NCBI RefSeq assembly: GCF_000208745.1
Contig: NC_030852.1
Location: forward strand, 21,693,509-21,757,508
Source of the DNA: Theobroma cacao
Lineage: Eukaryota > Streptophyta > Magnoliopsida > Malvales > Malvaceae
Direction of reading: 5' to 3'
DNA: 64,000 nucleotides
The first letter of the stretch is position 1, and every line of letters starts with the position of its first letter. Positions 46,908 through 57,941 of this stretch are shown in pieces. The position numbers were made by a program, and so were the translations under genes. The notes beneath the pieces are model-generated. The model saw only the letters and a program-made list of their open reading frames with translations, was not told the origin of the DNA and did no database searches.

Positions 46908-48338
46908 TGTGCATGATGATCAATGTTGTGCATGATGATCGATATTGTGTATGATGACTGTAACCTTGTGTGTGCATGATGTGGGGAATGCACATGCCGG
47001 TGATGATGGTGGCATGAGAGATGGATGATGATAGTGCCCGTGTGCAAGATGTGGGGGGATGTACATGATGGCACTGATTGTGCACGATGTGGGGGGATGT
47101 ACATGTGCCGGGTGTGATTATGATGATATGGATGTTATTTATGTATGTATGCATATCTTTACTTATGAAATGAAAGAGCATGAAAATGATATATGATTGA
47201 AATGTATGTGAAATTTGATACATTGCACTTTGAGGATTTCATGTGTTTCATGTTGTCGGTGTCATTTTAGCAGGATGGCTTTTATTGAGGGAATGGAAAT
47301 CTTGTTCATGTTGCTCTATTCTCGTTGCAGTGAAATTCATTCTTGTTGCAGCAAGAAACTCTCGAGTTTTTGAGAGCCTTACCAGTTTGGTTCTCGCTGC
47401 AGTGAAAACGCATTCTCGCTGTAGCGAGAAACATTCTGTTTTAGGATCAAAATTTCCCTGCAAAGAGATTCATTCTCACTGTAGCAAAAAACTTTCTATT
47501 TTGTTTCCTTTTTGGTTCGGTTACTGCTCCATTTTCCATTTCTTTGGTACCATAATTGAGCTTGGACTTCCAACATTAAGGAATAAGTGAATTAAGTTTA
47601 AAATGAGTAGGTTTGGTGAGAAACCCTCGGTCAGTTGAGGAACCCTCGTTCGGCTAATAACTTAATCCCAATGTCGTTGCAGCAAAAATTCATTCTCGTT
47701 GCAGCGAAGATTCGTTATCGTATTGGACTTGCTTGTGTATCACTAAAGCCTTCATTTTTCAAATTATTTGTTATGTATGGGTTCATCATTACCAAGTGAT
47801 TAATATTTAAGGGTTTAATGAGGGGTTTTCAATATGAATGAAATTAAATTGCATTGTTTTAAAACAAGTGCATCATAATTTTTAATTCTCCCTTATGGTT
47901 GCTTGTTCCCTTCCTTGTTCACTCACTGGGTTTATACTCACCATTTTCAACTTCATGTTTTTAGATCACGAGGCAGCTGGTAACTAGGACGAGGTGTCCT
48001 TGTAGACTTGTATCCATCTTTTGGTAGGTGTCTCGGCATTCAGTAGCTGTACATTCGTCCGAGTCTCTCCGCTGGAAGTCGAGTATTCTTTTGTTGTGTA
48101 TAGACAAACCTAATGTAAATTATTAAGATACATGTTATAGACAACTTATATACACTTGTTTAGTATGCCAGTATGAAGTGGCAATGTTTAATATTACTTT
48201 GATCCTAAGTTAAGAAATGTGACTTAGTAGTTTATGATGGAATGATGAACATGTCAGATTAATAGGCTTGCTTGGGCTTAGTGGACTACGTCCATTGGGC
48301 CCATGCGCCGATCATGGCTCGAAATTTGGGTTGTGACA
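45671..48338 (+). mobile_element. Solo LTR (family B), copy 1
   Basis: TGTGAGACC... to GGTTGTGACA, 2,668 bp, flanked by CTTCA (45666-45670) and CTCCA (48339-48343). Excising it rejoins AAGGCTTCA to CCTTTACCTCAGG, which matches the neighbouring host repeat at about 48471-48495, confirming the site. It has the same family and ends as 54129-56644. It contains a (TA)n at about 46866-46898, tandem GTGCATGATG-type repeats at about 46909-47105, and a CTGCAG palindrome array. Its superfamily cannot be told from the LTR alone, though its GTGACA end resembles the Ty3-like LTR at 1-2999. Confidence 0.85.
47320..47710 (+). repeat. Array of TTCTCGCTGCAGCGAGAA palindromes in LTR B copy 1
   Basis: CTGCAG/TTGCAG/CTGTAG cores at 47325/47346, 47397/47419, 47479 and 47677/47699 are each flanked by TCTCG... 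and ...CGAGA arms. Doublet spacing is 21-22 bp. Confidence 0.85.
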
Positions 48339-49988
48339 CTCCACCTTTACCTCAGGTCGAAGAGGCACCTCATCCTACGAGTAGTCTAGTTACAACTTCC
48401 CTGCATCTTACTGGTGTCCCAACTCCACAATAAGCCCCCCAGCATAATCAGATCACGCCTTCTTTTAAGGCTTCACCTTCACCTTAGGTTGAAGATGCAC
48501 GTGTGAGCATAGCTAGTAAATTCCTTCAAAGCCCATACATTAACCCGTTATTAGTCTAGCGCAAAGCAAAAGATGATTTGAAGGACAAATATGAGTCTTT
48601 CGTGAAAAACAAGCAAGCTAGGTAAAATGATAACAGTACATGATATTAAGGTTAATGGTTCTAGATTATTGATTCCATAGACTTTTTGATGTGGGTATTA
48701 TATATATGAACGATTAACATTCTGGGCATTGAAAGGCAGGAGAGCTTTGGTTTTTTTTGACGATTAGAGATGCCGACTGAGTTGTTGGACAACCAACACA
48801 TTTATGTATGCATCAATGTCAAGTGTAAACAGGGCGTGCGAGCACCATCCACAACTTTACAAGCAGAGAATATGTATTGTTGACAGCTACTGCTATGTAA
48901 GTATATTTTAATAAGTTGTAATTATTCAAATGTATGGGGTATGTACTAGTTCATGGCATCTAACTATTGTGAGTAACTTAATTGATAGCTTATTTTGTTG
49001 GGTCTAAGCAAAGAAATGCAGCTTCCCTCGACCGATAAGACATTCAAGCCGACTAAGGCGGTATTGCTAGAACATGTGCTTGAATATGCAAGGGGTGGGA
49101 GTCCTCTGTGGGGTTTGCCATGGCACAAAACCCATGGCATGAGGTTGACTCAATTCTCTTACCATGCTTTTTCGATGGCCACTAGGTGGTAATGCACATC
49201 AACTTGCTAAAATGGAGTATGATGTTAGTCGACTCATCATACAATCAGATAGATGCAATGAAGTCCAGCTTGCGTGATAAGTAGATGGGTTCACTAACAA
49301 CATTGTTTGCCATTATATGCCATCGACTGGGTACTTTGTCAGCCCGTGTCGTCAAAAGTGACTTTTTATGCAAATAAGGTATAAGTTAAATATAAAAACC
49401 CCAACACAGTAAGATTCGTACAGTTACAGGGATTGGGTTATCGCTTCGTTGCAGTGGTTGATCGGTTTGGAGCATCATACCTTTAAGGCAAACACCATAG
49501 ACGGCCTTCGAAAAAGTTTTGCCCTTGAGATTTTTACAAGTAGCGTGACTTGTTAATTTTTTTAATTTGTTTAATTTGTTTATTCTTTTTCTTAATATGT
49601 AAAGTAACATTGTTGTGTATCATCTCCAAATTATTCTTTGTTGTATCATTTACAAATTATTCTTTTTTATGTCATTTAACAAAAAGAAGGGCAATAAGAA
49701 TAGTTCGGTATACATTGATGTGATCAAGATATGGGTTCAGTAACAACATTGTTTTTTTCTTATTCATATCTTAAAGTCTGTTAGTATTTTACGCAATTTA
49801 CATGCCAGAGTTCATAAGTTTGCATATGCTAACCCCGTGACTTTATAGCCTATATGACATGTTGAATTGCATTGCGTGACATAGGCATGTAACGCAATGC
49901 CCGCACTAGTCGATACTGCGAGGGCATTGAGTGAATGGGGTAAAGCCATAACATGACATATGCATTACGTGAATGGTGTGTATGGAAT

Positions 49989-50352
49989 CGCGTGACTAGT
50001 TGATATTGAATAGCGTAACTAGTTAATATGCAATCGCGCGACTAGTTGATATGGAATTGCATGATTAGTAAATATGGAATTGCGTGACTAGTTGGTATAA
50101 AATCGCATGACTAGTTAATATGGAATTGCATGACTATTTGATTTGGAATCGCATGACTAGTTGATATGGAATCACGTGACTTGTAAATATGGAATCATGT
50201 GAACCATTGATATGGAATCGCATGTCTAGTTAATATGGAGTCGGGTGACTATTTGATTTGAAATCGCGTGACTAGTTGATATTGAATCGCTGATTAGTTA
50301 ATATGGAATTGGGTGACTATTTGATATGGTATTGCGTGACTCACTTATTATG
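49989..50352 (+). repeat. 23-bp minisatellite, about 16 copies
   Basis: Consensus CGCGTGACTAGTTGATATGGAAT in about 16 head-to-tail copies with point changes. Looser copies extend left to about 49850. Related degenerate units occur at about 42825-43265, so the array type brackets the Ulp1 transposon. Confidence 0.9.
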
Positions 50353-50602
50353 TGTCATGTTTTTTGAAGCAGGGTAAGGCAACTATGATGGATAATATCA
50401 AACCATAACCCAACCCCAAGAACCATCATAACATAATATCTAATTGAATGCCCTAAACCCTCAACCAGAAGTATGAGTGAACACATGAAAGTTAAACCAC
50501 ATGCTTCGTTCATCCCTAATCACAAAATATGAATCTTCATCTGCTATGCTTGACTCAACCAGAATCAATAACAACTGACTTCCCTTTTCTCTAAGATTCA
50601 TG

Positions 50603-51444
50603 TCAAAGAAACTCATCTCTATAAATTTCTTTCAGCCACGCTTCTACTGCTAGATCAACTGTATCTGTTCTTTGCATTAAAAGATTCTCAACATTCTGTA
50701 TCTGCAATTCTAATGTTTGCATTCTATCAGTTTTGTTAGTGAGTTTCTTATTAATCCTCACAAGCATATTATGCATCACATCATTCGAAACAGGATCTGG
50801 AATAATTTTAGATGGACTAGTGGATGGAGTATCATGGGCAAGATGAACTGGACTGCCTTTGATAGAGATGAATGACTCATCAACATTCATCTTATATCCC
50901 CTTTTCAGAAGCCATCCAATAGAGAGATTATGAGGCCTGTGACTAGTCCAATTAGCTAGATATCTATTGCTCTAAATCCTTTTTTTCTTAACAAGAGCCG
51001 ATATGATGTTTCCTAGTGGTAGAGTCATCTCATCCTGTAGGGCGATTCCTCTCATTCTGATGATAATATAGTGAGCAATATTCACACCCAACTGGGTTCC
51101 AATTGACTCCATCATCCATAAGTCCTCAATGCTAAGATGTCTTAAACGACTGATTTTTCCCTGTAATGTGGCTGCCAGAAAATTATGTACCAGCCTAGCT
51201 ATTGCAAATTGCAAATGACGAGCAAAACATGAAATTGTTGTGAATGGTTCTGTTCTTCCTGTCACTATGGCCCACATACCGAATGACTCATAAAATGGGA
51301 GAAGTTTAAATTGTCCCTCTTTATACTCCGTTTTCAATAGCTTCCTAATATAGAAGGCAGACACTGTAAACTATATTCCTTCCAAAAACATGTTCAAAAC
51401 ATATCCATTAAAATCACGAGGATTTTTAAATTTATTTTTACTCC
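50603..51444 (-). pseudogene. Transposon-type ORF, C-terminal part (plant 'putative transposon protein' family)
   Basis: From 51444 downward the minus strand gives a segment with one stop before AFYIRKLLKTEYKEGQF, then a 130-codon open stretch with ARLVHNFLAATL, LSIEDLWMMESI and NIAHYIIIRM, then MTLPLGNIISALV. After a break, a 95-codon stretch (50890-50603) with a predicted coiled coil (NKLTNKTDRMQTLELQIQNVENLL-like) follows. The pattern resembles the transposon-associated domain found beside plant retroelements (Transposase_32-like). Its N-terminal part lies at 59104-59472, on the other side of the copia element. Family assignment is by eye. Confidence 0.5.
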
Positions 51445-51806
51445 TGTTGATCCCAAGTAAATGTGCTAGAGGGGGGGTAATTTGGCTCTTTCAAAAATTG
51501 GCTCTAAGTGGGAATAAATGCAAGATAAAAGAGGGAATGAAAATAAAACAAAAACAGAGTAGACAACACACTAGAATTTAGAGTGGTTCTGTCCAAGACC
51601 TACATCCACTACATTGATTGTTCAATCAAGGATTTTCCAAACAAATCCACTATGAACGGTGAAATTCACAAGCTTTCACCAAGTTTTTAGGGTGGCTTTT
51701 ACCAGGCTCAGCCAAAACCTTTCACAATAGTTTTTACCGGGATCAACTAAAACCTAACACCTAACTTTTCAAGGCTAAGTTAAAACCTACACTCAATTAA
51801 ATGCAA
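51445..51806 (-). repeat. 3' LTR remnant of copia A
   Basis: It matches 57942-58305 of the 5' LTR, from the TGTTG(A/G)TCCC terminus to ACACTCAAT, and is then fused to RT-coding sequence. This is the scar of the internal deletion. Confidence 0.85.
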
Positions 51807-52390
51807 GCAGTAATCTTATGGCTTCTATCCTAGCCACCAGTGCAAAGGTTTAATGATAGTCTATTCCTTCATCTTGGTTATATCCTTGGGCTACCAACCT
51901 AGCTTTATTTCTAACTACATTCCCTTACTCATCTACCTTATTTTTAAACACCCATTTTATTCCAACAATAAGGTGGTTTATAGGCCTAGAGACTAATGAC
52001 CATACATGGTTTTTTTTTGAATTGAGCAAGTTCCTCTTGCATGGCCAATATCCAGCTTTCCTCTTTTTCTGCTTCCTCAAATGTTTTAGGCTCAATTTGA
52101 GATATGAAAGCTGAAAACTCACAAGTCTCTCTTATTGCTCTCCTAGTTTTAACACCTTGTGAAATATCACCTATGATTAGTTCTTGTGGGTGGTCTTTTG
52201 CATATCTCCAACTCCTTAGAAGGTCATTATACTGATTTTCAGTTTTTTGCAGGGTTTCTATGGGCAGAGGCTCTGTTTCTCTACCTAGAGTATTTTCTTC
52301 ACTATTTTTCTTATCATCTAAACTTATCCCTTTCATTTGTCTTTCAAGAACATCCGTATCATTTTCATCATCAGAAATTTCCTTTTGTAA
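51807..52390 (-). pseudogene. Copia A linker and N-terminal RT
   Basis: Minus-strand frames give DHPQELIIGDISQGVKTRR, then WILAMQEELAQF, then HLIVGIKWVFKNKVDE and ARLVAQGYNQDEGIDY, the opening of the RVT_2 domain. It ends abruptly after RLLLA at the LTR remnant. The YVDD active site is absent. Confidence 0.8.
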
Positions 52391-52399
52391 GGTATTGGA

Positions 52400-53707
52400 T
52401 TAATCAAAAACTACATGGATGGATTCTTCAACTGTTAAAGATCTTTTGTTGAAGACTCTATAGGCTTTTGAGTTTAATACATATCCTAAAAATATAGCTT
52501 CATCACTCTTTGCATCAAACTTTCCTAAAGGCTGTTTTCCATTGTTCAACATAAAGCATTTGCAGCCAAAGCTCCTAAGGTGAGAGATATTTGGTTTTCT
52601 ACCTTTGTACAGCTCATATGGAGTCTTTGATATCATGGCTCTTATAGACACTCTATTAAGGATATAAGTTGTTGTATTAACAACTTCTGCCCAAAAGTAT
52701 TTAGGTAGATTATTCTCACATAGCATAGGTCGAGCCATTTCTTTCAAGGTTCGATTTTTTCTCGCTACAACTCCATTTTGCTGGGGTGTTCTAGGTGCAG
52801 AAAAATTATGATCTAACTCATTTTCATTACAAAAATTCTCAAATTCATCTCCATCAAACTCACCTCCATGATCATTCCTAATACTACCTATAGCTAGTCC
52901 TTTTTCATTTTCAGTCTTCCTACAATGACTTATGAATGCTGGTAGAGCATCATTTTTATGAGCAAAGAAATATACCCACGTATACCTAGAGTAGTCATCA
53001 ACTATTACAAAGCCATAAGATCTTCCTCCTAGACTAGTTGTACTTATTAGACTAAATAGATCAATGTGCAGCAATTCAAGAGGTTTAGATGTTGACATAA
53101 TCTTCTTAGTCTTAAAGGATGTTTTAACTTGTTTTCGTAGTTGGTAAGTATCACATATCTTATCATTTTCAAACTTAAGATTTGGCAGTCCAACAACTAA
53201 ATTTTTCCTAATCAACTTTGACATGGTATGCATGCTCACATGTCCTAATCTTTTATGCCATAACCAACTATCATTTTCAGCATTTGCTACAAGACATATT
53301 TCATAATCCATTTCAAGATCCTCAAGAAATACAACATACATATTCTTTAATCTTCTTCCTATAAATGAGACTTTATTAGTGCTTATGTCTATCACTTCAC
53401 ATTTGGTTGAGTCAAAACGTACCTTAAATCCTTTATCACACAATTGACTAATGCTCAATAAATTATGTTTCAAACCGTTAACCAACAACACATGACTAAT
53501 TTGAGTTTGAGAGTTATTACCAACCATTCTTATGCCATGAATTCTACCTTTTGAATCATCACCAAAGGATACGGTTCCTCCCTTTTGCTTGTCTAGATGT
53601 GCAAATAGTATTTCATTTCCTATCATGTGCCTTGAGCAGCCACTGTCCATAAACCAAGGCTGCTTCTTCATGAGTTGAGCTCTTGAACATGTATCTTTTG
53701 AGTGCAA
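52400..53707 (-). pseudogene. Copia A protease-integrase, long open frame (435 codons)
   Basis: Protease motif MDSGCSRHM at residues 19-27. GAG-pre-integrase HKRLGH follows, with the usual CxxC partly lost (CDTYQLRK: the second Cys is Tyr). The integrase core has the first Asp (HIDLF) and second Asp (NDHGGEF). The third catalytic position, normally Glu in GVVERKNRT, reads Ala (GVVARKNRT). The integrase C-terminal region (LNRVSIRAMISKTPYELYKGRKP) is present. The frame is open, but the Glu-to-Ala change should kill strand transfer. Confidence 0.88.
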
Positions 53708-53728
53708 CTCAACCTACAAAACAAATAT

Positions 53729-54128
53729 TCAGTTTTTCTTTATAGGTACCCATACCTTGATGGGTTCTTGATTGTTAGCAGCAACATAGGATCCTTTTGG
53801 AACCCATATTTTTCTTAATTTTTGCACATTTCTTTTTCTATTGCAATCATCAGATAAATGACCAATTTTATCACAAATATAACACCTAGATGATGCATTA
53901 ACAGAGTTTTTCTTGTAGTAAGCATTTTTTTTTGGAGTTTCATTTTTCATACTTTTGAGTGCAGCATTTTCTTCATTTACCTTTTGTAAGGCTTCTGTTT
54001 TTCTTTCCAATTCCAATTTTAGAGTTTCAAAATCTGTTTTTTAATGTTTTAATTCAATTTGCAGAAAGTTTCTTTGTTCAAAAACAGAATCAGAGTCAGG
54101 TTTAATCTTTTCCAAATCTGATTTTAGA
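53729..54128 (-). pseudogene. Copia A gag, C-terminal part with second zinc knuckle
   Basis: After a coiled-coil stretch (KTEALQKVNEENAALKS) comes a CCHC knuckle CYICDKIGHLSDDC. The reading frame joins 56645 exactly if the solo LTR and one TSD are removed. One stop lies in between, near 54045. Confidence 0.8.
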
Positions 54129-56644
54129 TGTCACAGCCCAAACTCTGGGTTATGACCGACACATGGGCTCAATGGGTATAGCCCACTAGGCCCAAGCAAG
54201 CCTTTTTATGAGATCATGTTCCTCATTCCATCCATCATCTTTAAAACCATGTGTTGTAATTCTTAACAATGAATGTTTCAATAATATGTTATAGCAACTG
54301 AATATTCATATTTGTATTATCTCAAAGCACTGCCATTCATTGCCGTCTCATAAGGGCATCATCATCAATCCAACATATAAATACTTCATTTATAACATGA
54401 CTCTTAGTAGTTTACATTACATATACGGGTACACAAACAAGAGACTCTCAACCGTCAGCGGAGTGACTTTAAGTAAAGGTATCGCTACTGAGATGCCATA
54501 GTACCTACCAAGAAGACGAGCATACGTGGACACTCAATCTAGGTCCCAACTACCTACAAATCTGAAAACATGAAGTTTAAAAATGTGAGTATAAAATTTA
54601 GTGAGTGAACATAAGAAGGGAACAAGCAATCGATAAGGAGAACTTGGAAATCATGATGCACTTGTTTCAAAAACAATGCAATTGATTTAATTTCTTTCTA
54701 CAAACCCCTCATTTCAAACTTTGATTAATAACCTCATAGTGTTGCAAAAACCCATGATCAATTCATGAAGTTAAATGGGTGAAAAATATGTCAAAATCAA
54801 GCAAGGTAGCAAGCATGATAGCAAGTTTCTCGCTGCAACGAGAAACATTCTCAATTTGCATATGTTTTGATTTTCAAGCATATCTCCCATTAAAGAAGTC
54901 CAATTGACATGATTTTTGAACCATTAGAAAGCTAAAAGACTAGGCTACAACTTTGGTGTTTACCACTTTGCCCAGTTCTGTCGAAAGGTGGTCAAAATAG
55001 TTGTCAAAGTGAAAGAACTACACTAGGAAATTGGAACTACCCGAGAGTTTCTCGCTGCAGCGAGAAACATTTTCGCTGTAGTGAAATTCCTCACTGCAGC
55101 GAGAATTCTTTTTCGGCTACAACAAGAAATAGGGTTGGTTTGTGCTCCCACCACTTGAGAGTTTCTCGCTACAGCGAGAATGAGATTCAGGGCAGATGAC
55201 AATTAAGGGATTTTCACATGCCACAAAATCTATTCCTACCATATTGCACATCAAAGTGAACACATTGACAATAATCAAGTTTCTAATTATTCATTTCAAT
55301 CACATATTATAATCATAAACTTTCTATAACACATATATATATATATACATACATCATCATGCATACCATTCTACCACACTCAGCTCAAGGCAACATCATC
55401 ATCATGCGTGCACTCCCTACTCGCAGACTTCAACATCATCTTGTACGCACTCCTTACTCACACACTCTAACATCATCATGTGTGCACTCCCTACTCGCAC
55501 ACTTCAACATCGTCACACAACATTATTCATCAATGCACAACATATATTCATATATATATATATATATATCAACATAATATAGGAGCACATGGATTCATCC
55601 TTTCACACATTTCACATTTTCAAAACATCAAACATTTTATCAAGGGCTTGTTCCCTGGCACACATTTTTAAAGGAAGGTTGGATAAAATCATTCAAATGT
55701 TTCATCCAAATACATTTACATTTCCCAAAGAAATTTTGAAATGCAAGTTCACTCACCGATATTTGTTGAATCTTTAATTGACTCTAACTTCGATTATTGC
55801 TTCAAACGGACATGTGAGGCCTCGTTGGAACCTATTACACACAATATAACCATAAAAAATATAACAACCCACAATTCTAATTATTAGCCATCTCTAACCA
55901 CCTAAAATCAACCCTAACTCATCTCTCACCTTGGTGGACTTATAGTTGAACTCCTTTTTAAGAGTTTTCAAGCTACTATGGCAAGTCTCTCTTTCTCTCT
56001 CTAAAACTTCCAGCTCATGAGAGAAAGTGCTGAACAAAGACTTTTGAGGGTTTTAAAGTGGGAGAATGAAAGAGCATAAAAGGTTCTATGAAAAAGTGCT
56101 AAAAAGCATAAAAATTGAAGCTAAAGAGAGAAAGTTATGGAAGCTTTAAAGGAGGCTTCCATGGAAGATGAAGAAACGTGAGATGGGAGGAAGAAGAACA
56201 AGAAGCTGCTAGAAAAATGAGGAAGTTGCTGGAGAAATGAGATATTTGTAGCCTAAACTTATCCAAACTTCACTTAAATTACGAAAATGCCCTTAACAAG
56301 TTGGCTTTGTCTTCCTTCAATCTTTTATGCAATCTTTTTACTCTTTTGACATTGAGATAAAGTCCATAATAGTCTAGAAATACTCAGGTTCACGAAAACT
56401 TAAAAATTTTTACTCGAGATGAAAAATGACCATTTTGCCCCTACCTTGAAAATCATCATTATTTTTATTTTCTTCGTCATTTTATCCTTATTTTCATCAT
56501 TCATTTATATCTTAGGCCTACTTAGGCCTTAATAATATTAGAAAACCCACTTTTAGGAGCTTGCTAGGAAAATGACCAAACTACCCCTATTCCACATCAT
56601 AAGGTCTACCCCCGCTACATGTCTGTGAAGGTCGAGATCTCACA
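54129..56644 (-). mobile_element. Solo LTR (family B), copy 2, inside copia A gag
   Basis: The minus strand reads TGTGAGATCTCGACC... to GGCTGTGACA, 2,516 bp. It is flanked by TTAGA (54124-54128) and CTAGA (56645-56649), and removal restores the gag frame. It carries the same blocks as copy 1 in opposite orientation: a (TA)n near 55551-55570, tandem GTGTGCACTCCCTACTC-type repeats (about 55383-55515) and the CTGCAG palindrome array. Confidence 0.88.
54828..55185 (-). repeat. CTGCAG palindrome array in LTR B copy 2
   Basis: Cores at about 54837, 55055, 55076, 55094, 55117 and 55169, most with TTCTCG/CGAGAA arms. Spacing in the cluster is 21, 18 and 23 bp. The longest boxes are near-perfect 18-20 bp palindromes. 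Confidence 0.85.
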
Positions 56645-57884
56645 CTAGAGATGTAGATTTTTTCTTTAAAGTCTTGTATTTCATGACAAGTTTCTCAAAT
56701 TCATCATATAAACATTCATATTCTTCCTGAAGTTCATCAACAGAAATGTTACAAGGGGATGAGGATACCTCAAATTCATCATCTCGTGCCATCAAACACC
56801 AGTTTGCTCTGTTTTCAGCTTTTTCTTCCTCAGCGTCAAAACTTGAAGTATCACTGTCTGACCAAGTAGCTGCCACCATTGCCTTCTTTGATTTCTTGTT
56901 TCTCTTTGGAGTTCTTTCTTTCAATAAGGGGCATTCGAACTTGAAATGTCCAAGCTTCTTGCATTCGAAGCATGTAAGCTCTTCTTTTTTGTTGGAGTCA
57001 TTTTTGTTTCTGGTTCTCCATGAAGAACCTTGGTCTTTCCTAAACCCTCTTCTAGCTAGTGTCTGGTTTCTTTTGCCCATCAGTTTTCTGAATCTCCTAG
57101 CAACTAGTGGTAGTTCTTCATCATCATCACAGGATAGCTCATTCAATTCTTCTTCAAGAATGCTGACTTTGAGGGCGATGCTCTTCTTCTTTTCTTTAAC
57201 TTTCCTCCTATCTTCTTCTTCATCTTCCTTGAGTTTTAGCTCATGAGTAAGGAGAGAACCACAAATTTCATCCAAAGTTATAACATTTAAGTCCTTAGCT
57301 TCTCGGATGGCTGTCACCTTAGGCTTTCAATTTTTGGGTAGGCTTCTAAGAAGTCTATTAACAATTTCATGCTCGAGAATTGGTTTGCCTAGCTGACTAA
57401 GTTTGTTTGTGATATTTGTGAATCTATCTAGCATGCTGGTGATATCTTCATCAAGCTCCATCTTAAACATTTCATAATTGTGAGCCAAAAGGGCTATCTT
57501 GGACTCTTTGACTTGAAAAGTCCCTTCATGAATAATTCTAAGTTTATCCCATACTTATTTTGCTATTGTACAGTTTGATACTTTATTGAATTCGGTGGGA
57601 GTTAGAGCACAATGCAATGTATTGATTACCTTCAAATTGATTTGGACCTTTTCGATTTCAACCTCGGTCCATTCAGACCTTGGCTTAGGGATCATCTCTT
57701 TGGTCACTACATTTAAGGTTGAGGGAATAAAGGGTCTATCAATTATGACGTCCCACATCTCATAATCAATTACCCTAATGTATATTGACATCCTAGTACT
57801 CCAATAAGGATAGTTAAAGCCAACAAACAGAGATGGCCTGTTTGTTGATTGTCCCTCAACAACTACTGATTTTTGTAAAGCCAT
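56645..57884 (-). pseudogene. Copia A gag, N-terminal part with first zinc knuckle
   Basis: It starts at MALQKSVVVEGQS (57884) with the UBN2-type gag signature NYPYWSTRM and YEMWDVI. The UBN2 core follows after a stop near 57555, then a Glu/Lys-rich region, and a CCHC knuckle CFECKKLGHFKFEC at about 56964-56923. The last open stretch (57317-56640) reads into the solo LTR. Confidence 0.85.
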
Positions 57885-57928
57885 TTAGATCTTCCTAAGG
57901 GTGTTAGACTTTAATAATAGGGGTTAGA

Positions 57929-57940
57929 CTCTAATACCAC
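57929..57940 (-). other. Primer binding site of copia A
   Basis: The minus strand reads GTGGTATTAGAGT beside the 5' LTR end. It matches initiator methionine tRNA with one or two changes. Confidence 0.75.
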
Positions 57941-57941
57941 T

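Larger units (their letters stand above)
43523..49560 (+). pseudogene. Decayed DUF1985 / Ulp1-protease transposon gene, split by a solo LTR
   Basis: A DUF1985-like region opens at 43523 (GHMMNVESKKSLFYASLMHNLMLLRV, ELWFAIGK). After one frameshift it gives FSKEFFLVIGLKFG (about 43820-43870), and further pieces (LRLHCDERLIGFHV; LEPTAKEMLTAY) reach about 44640. A low-complexity Ala/Ser/Pro stretch (44852-45073), a Met/Gln-rich heptad region (45098-45343) and a Pro/Ser-rich tail follow. After the solo LTR at 45671-48338 the Pro/Ser repeats continue. Ulp1-like remains appear at about 48760-49555: an H followed by a stop where HW is expected, VVMHINLLKWSMMLVDSS, and IDGLRKSFALEIF at the end. DUF1985 plus a C48-type cysteine protease is typical of a class of plant MULE-related transposons. 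A catalytic Cys is not recognisable. Confidence 0.65.

Noticed and set aside
46766..47223. His/Ile-rich ORFs on the minus strand
   Set aside because: Produced by (TA)n and GTGCATGATG tandem repeats inside solo LTR B.
49989..50352. CRISPR-like array
   Set aside because: Repeats are head-to-tail 23-mers without spacers, in a plant nuclear context; it is a minisatellite.
56746..57246. 166-codon plus-strand Ser/Phe/Leu-rich ORF
   Set aside because: Exact antisense of the copia A gag Glu/Lys-rich region with zinc knuckle.
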